64,000 nucleotides of DNA from Strigops habroptila (lineage: Eukaryota; Chordata; Aves; Psittaciformes; Psittacidae): assembly GCF_004027225.2 (NCBI RefSeq), contig NC_046358.1, positions 1,957,180-2,021,179 of the forward strand. The letters are read 5' to 3'. A program made the translations under genes and the position numbers. Positions 62,030-64,000 of the stretch are shown in pieces; position 1 is the first letter of the stretch, and each line of letters starts with the position of its first letter. The notes beneath the pieces were generated by a model. The model had not been told where the DNA came from, made no database searches, and was given only the letters and a program-made list of their open reading frames with translations.

Positions 62030-62820
62030 ACGTCCCCAGCTTTTGGGGTGCTGCAATAAGGGGGCCCTCACTGTGTGGAATGGGGGGGCCCAGGGGGATG
62101 CATGTTTGTGGGTACAGACCCAAGGCAATGGGGCGCAATGGGGCAGCTTATGGGGTGTGTGTTTGGGGGTCTCCCTCCTCCCTGTTCTGGGGGGTCCCCC
62201 CCTTCTGCCATCGATGGGAGCATGTCCCAGCTTTTGGGGTGCTGTGCTCAGGGATGGGGGTCCCGGGGTCCCAGCAGGTCGCATGCTTGGGGTTCCAGAG
62301 CCAAGGCAATGGGGCGCAGTGGGGCGCAATGGGGCAGCGCGTTGGGGTCCTCACTCCTCCCTGCTCCGGGGTCCCCCCCACTTTTGCCACCAATGGGTGC
62401 ATGTCCCAAGCTTTGGGGTGCTGTGCTCAGGGATGGGGGTCCCAGGGTCCCAGCAGGTCGCATGCTTGGGGGTCCAGAGCCAAGGCAATGGGGCAGCTTA
62501 TGGGGTGCGTGTTGGGGGCCTCACTCCTCCCTGTTCCGGGGTCCCCCCACTTTTGCCACCAATGGGTGCATGTCCCAAGCTTTGGGGTGCTGTGCTCAGG
62601 GATGGAGGTCCCGGGGTCCCAGCAGGTCGCGTGCTTGGGGGTCCAGAGCCAAGGCAATGGGGCACAATGGGGCATCTTGTGGGGTGCGTGTTGGGGTCCC
62701 CCCCACTTCTGCCACCAATGGGTGCATGTCCCAAGCTTTGGGGTGCTGTGCTCAGGGATGGGGTTCCAGAGCCAAGGCAATGGGGCGCAGTGGGGCGCAG
62801 TGGGGCAGCGCGTCGGGGCC
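62030..62820. repeat. TMEM109: Long-unit tandem repeats in TMEM109 3'UTR
   Basis: Four to five units of about 180 bp with markers tttggggtgctgtgctcagg, ccagagccaaggcaatgggg and cctcactcctccctgttccg. One unit is shorter. The last marker is the end of the TMEM109 coding exon, so the unit includes a copy of the final codons and stop. Confidence 0.88.
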
Positions 62821-62821
62821 C

Positions 62822-63180
62822 TCACTCCTCCCTGTTGCGGGGTCCCCCCCACTGCTGCCTCCTGCGCAGCTCCTCCACCTTCCACTCGAGGCTGCGCACG
62901 GCGGCCTCCAGCGGCGGGCGGGGCGCGGCGGGCGGCAGGAGGCAGTGCAGGCCCCAGAGCGCCAGCAGCAGCGCGGCCTGCGCCGTGGGGCTCCGCGCCG
63001 AGCCCGCCACCCACAGGAAGGCGCCCAGGAAGCAGCAGCGCCGCGCGCCCCGCAGCAGCGGCAGCAGCAGCGGCCGCAGGCGGGAGCCCAGCCCCGACAG
63101 CGCCAGCGCCGCCAGCGCCCACAGCAGCACCCGCTGCACCGCGCCCGCGCCCGGCGCCGCCGCCCGCACCGCGGGGGAGC
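62822..63180 (-). CDS. TMEM109: TMEM109 (mitsugumin-23), last coding exon (partial)
   Basis: C-terminal about 119 residues of a small multi-pass ER/nuclear-envelope membrane protein that can form cation channels. The exon starts after the acceptor ccgttgcag at 63181-63182 (gene strand) and ends at TGA 62824-62822. It encodes two hydrophobic segments (VQRVLLWALAALALSGL; QAALLLALWGLHCLLP), then an amphipathic C-terminus LEAAVRSLEWKVEELRRRQQ ending GGPRNREE. Human has LEAKVRGLERQVEELRWRQR and ends SVEEE. Codons are extremely GC-rich, with many Arg and Ala. The 5' exons lie right of the window. TMEM132A as neighbour matches human. Confidence 0.88.
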
Positions 63181-63199
63181 CTGCAACGGAGACGGGCGG

Positions 63200-64000
63200 G
63201 AGTCAGGCGCCGGTGGCGCTGGTGGCGCTGGTGTTAATGGTGGCGCTGGTGTGTTACTGGTGCTACTGGTGTTAATGGTGGCGCTGGTGTGTTACTGGTG
63301 CTACTGGTGTTAATGGTGTGCAGCACTGGTGCTACTGGTGTTAATGGTGGCACTGGTGTGTTACTGGTGCTACTGGTGCTACTGGTGTTAATGGTGCTAC
63401 TGGTGTTACTCGTGCTACTGGTGTTACTGGTGTCACTGGTGTGTTACTGGTGTTAATGCTGTTAATGCTGTTGATGGTGTGCGCCACTGGTGCTACTGGT
63501 GTTAATGCTGGTGCTGGTGTGCAGCACTGGTGTTAATGGTGTTACCGGTGTGCAGCACTGGTACTACTGGTGTTAATGGTGGCACTGGTGTGCAGCACTG
63601 GTGTTACTGGTGTTACTGGTGTCACTGGTGTTACTGGTGCTACTGGTGTTAATGGTGTGCAGCACTGGTGCTACTGGTGTTAATGGTGGCACTGGTGTTA
63701 CTGGTGTCACTGGTGGGTTACTGGTGCGTTACTGGTGTTAGTGCTGTTAATGGTGTTTATGGTGTGCACCACTGGTGCTACTGGTGTTAATGGTGGCACT
63801 AGTGTGCAGTACTGGTATTACTGGTGTTAATGGTGTTAATGGTGTTACTGGTGTGCAGCACTGGTGTTACTGGTGTTAATGGTGTGCAGCACCGGTGCTA
63901 CTGGTGTTAATGGTGTTAATGGTGTGTGGCACTGGTGCTACTGGTGTTAATGGTGTTAATGGTGTGTGGCACTGGTGTTACTGGTGTTTCTGCTGGCACC
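63200..64000. repeat. Array in TMEM109 intron, running off the window
   Basis: Triplet- and nonamer-based array of tggtgttaatggtg, ctactggtg and gtgcagcactggtg modules. It is still continuing at the last base. Confidence 0.92.

Overview
The window is nuclear DNA from a bird, probably from a small GC-rich chromosome. The evidence is short spliced exons with GT-AG introns, about two dozen CR1 LINE copies (many with the ATTCCATG-type 3' tail), almost no other transposons, a different tandem array in nearly every larger intron, and protein sequences that align with vertebrate genes. Exon coordinates were read by eye from splice sites, reading frame and remembered mammalian proteins. In every complete gene model the phases close exactly.

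The gene order and orientation match the human 11q12 interval TMEM109-TMEM132A-SLC15A3-CD6-CD5-VPS37C-PGA-VWCE-DDB1, read in reverse. Left to right: the last two exons of DDB1 (+, 38-407); VWCE (+, 3175-12568, 20 coding exons, 828 aa); a pepsinogen A-like gene (-, 13745-18185, 9 exons, 379 aa); a long CR1-rich intergenic stretch (18.3-26.5 kb) ending in a CpG-rich promoter; VPS37C (+, 28400-30918, 356 aa); CD5 (-, 33809-38785, 10 exons, 468 aa); an intergenic region with a large 9-bp-based array; CD6 (-, 43816-49659, 11 exons, 550 aa); only the last two exons of SLC15A3 (+, about 50840-51199); TMEM132A (-, 52238-60212, 11 exons, 1139 aa); and the last coding exon of TMEM109 (-, 62822-63180), whose 5' part lies beyond the right edge.

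The genes do not form one pathway. CD5 and CD6 are a pair of lymphocyte SRCR receptors with conserved cytoplasmic tyrosine motifs. VPS37C is an ESCRT-I subunit, DDB1 a ubiquitin-ligase adaptor, pepsinogen a stomach zymogen, VWCE a secreted VWC/EGF protein, and TMEM132A and TMEM109 membrane proteins.

Points of most interest: an in-frame 18-bp (6-aa) His/charged repeat expanded inside the TMEM132A ectodomain; a CD6 gene that lacks the first of the three SRCR domains known in mammals; an SLC15A3 reduced to its 3' end although splice sites, frame and poly(A) signal are intact; a satellite-like 20-bp/60-bp higher-order array in pepsinogen intron 2; and TMEM109 3'UTR repeats that duplicate the coding end of the gene. 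I found no evidence of an undescribed multi-gene system.
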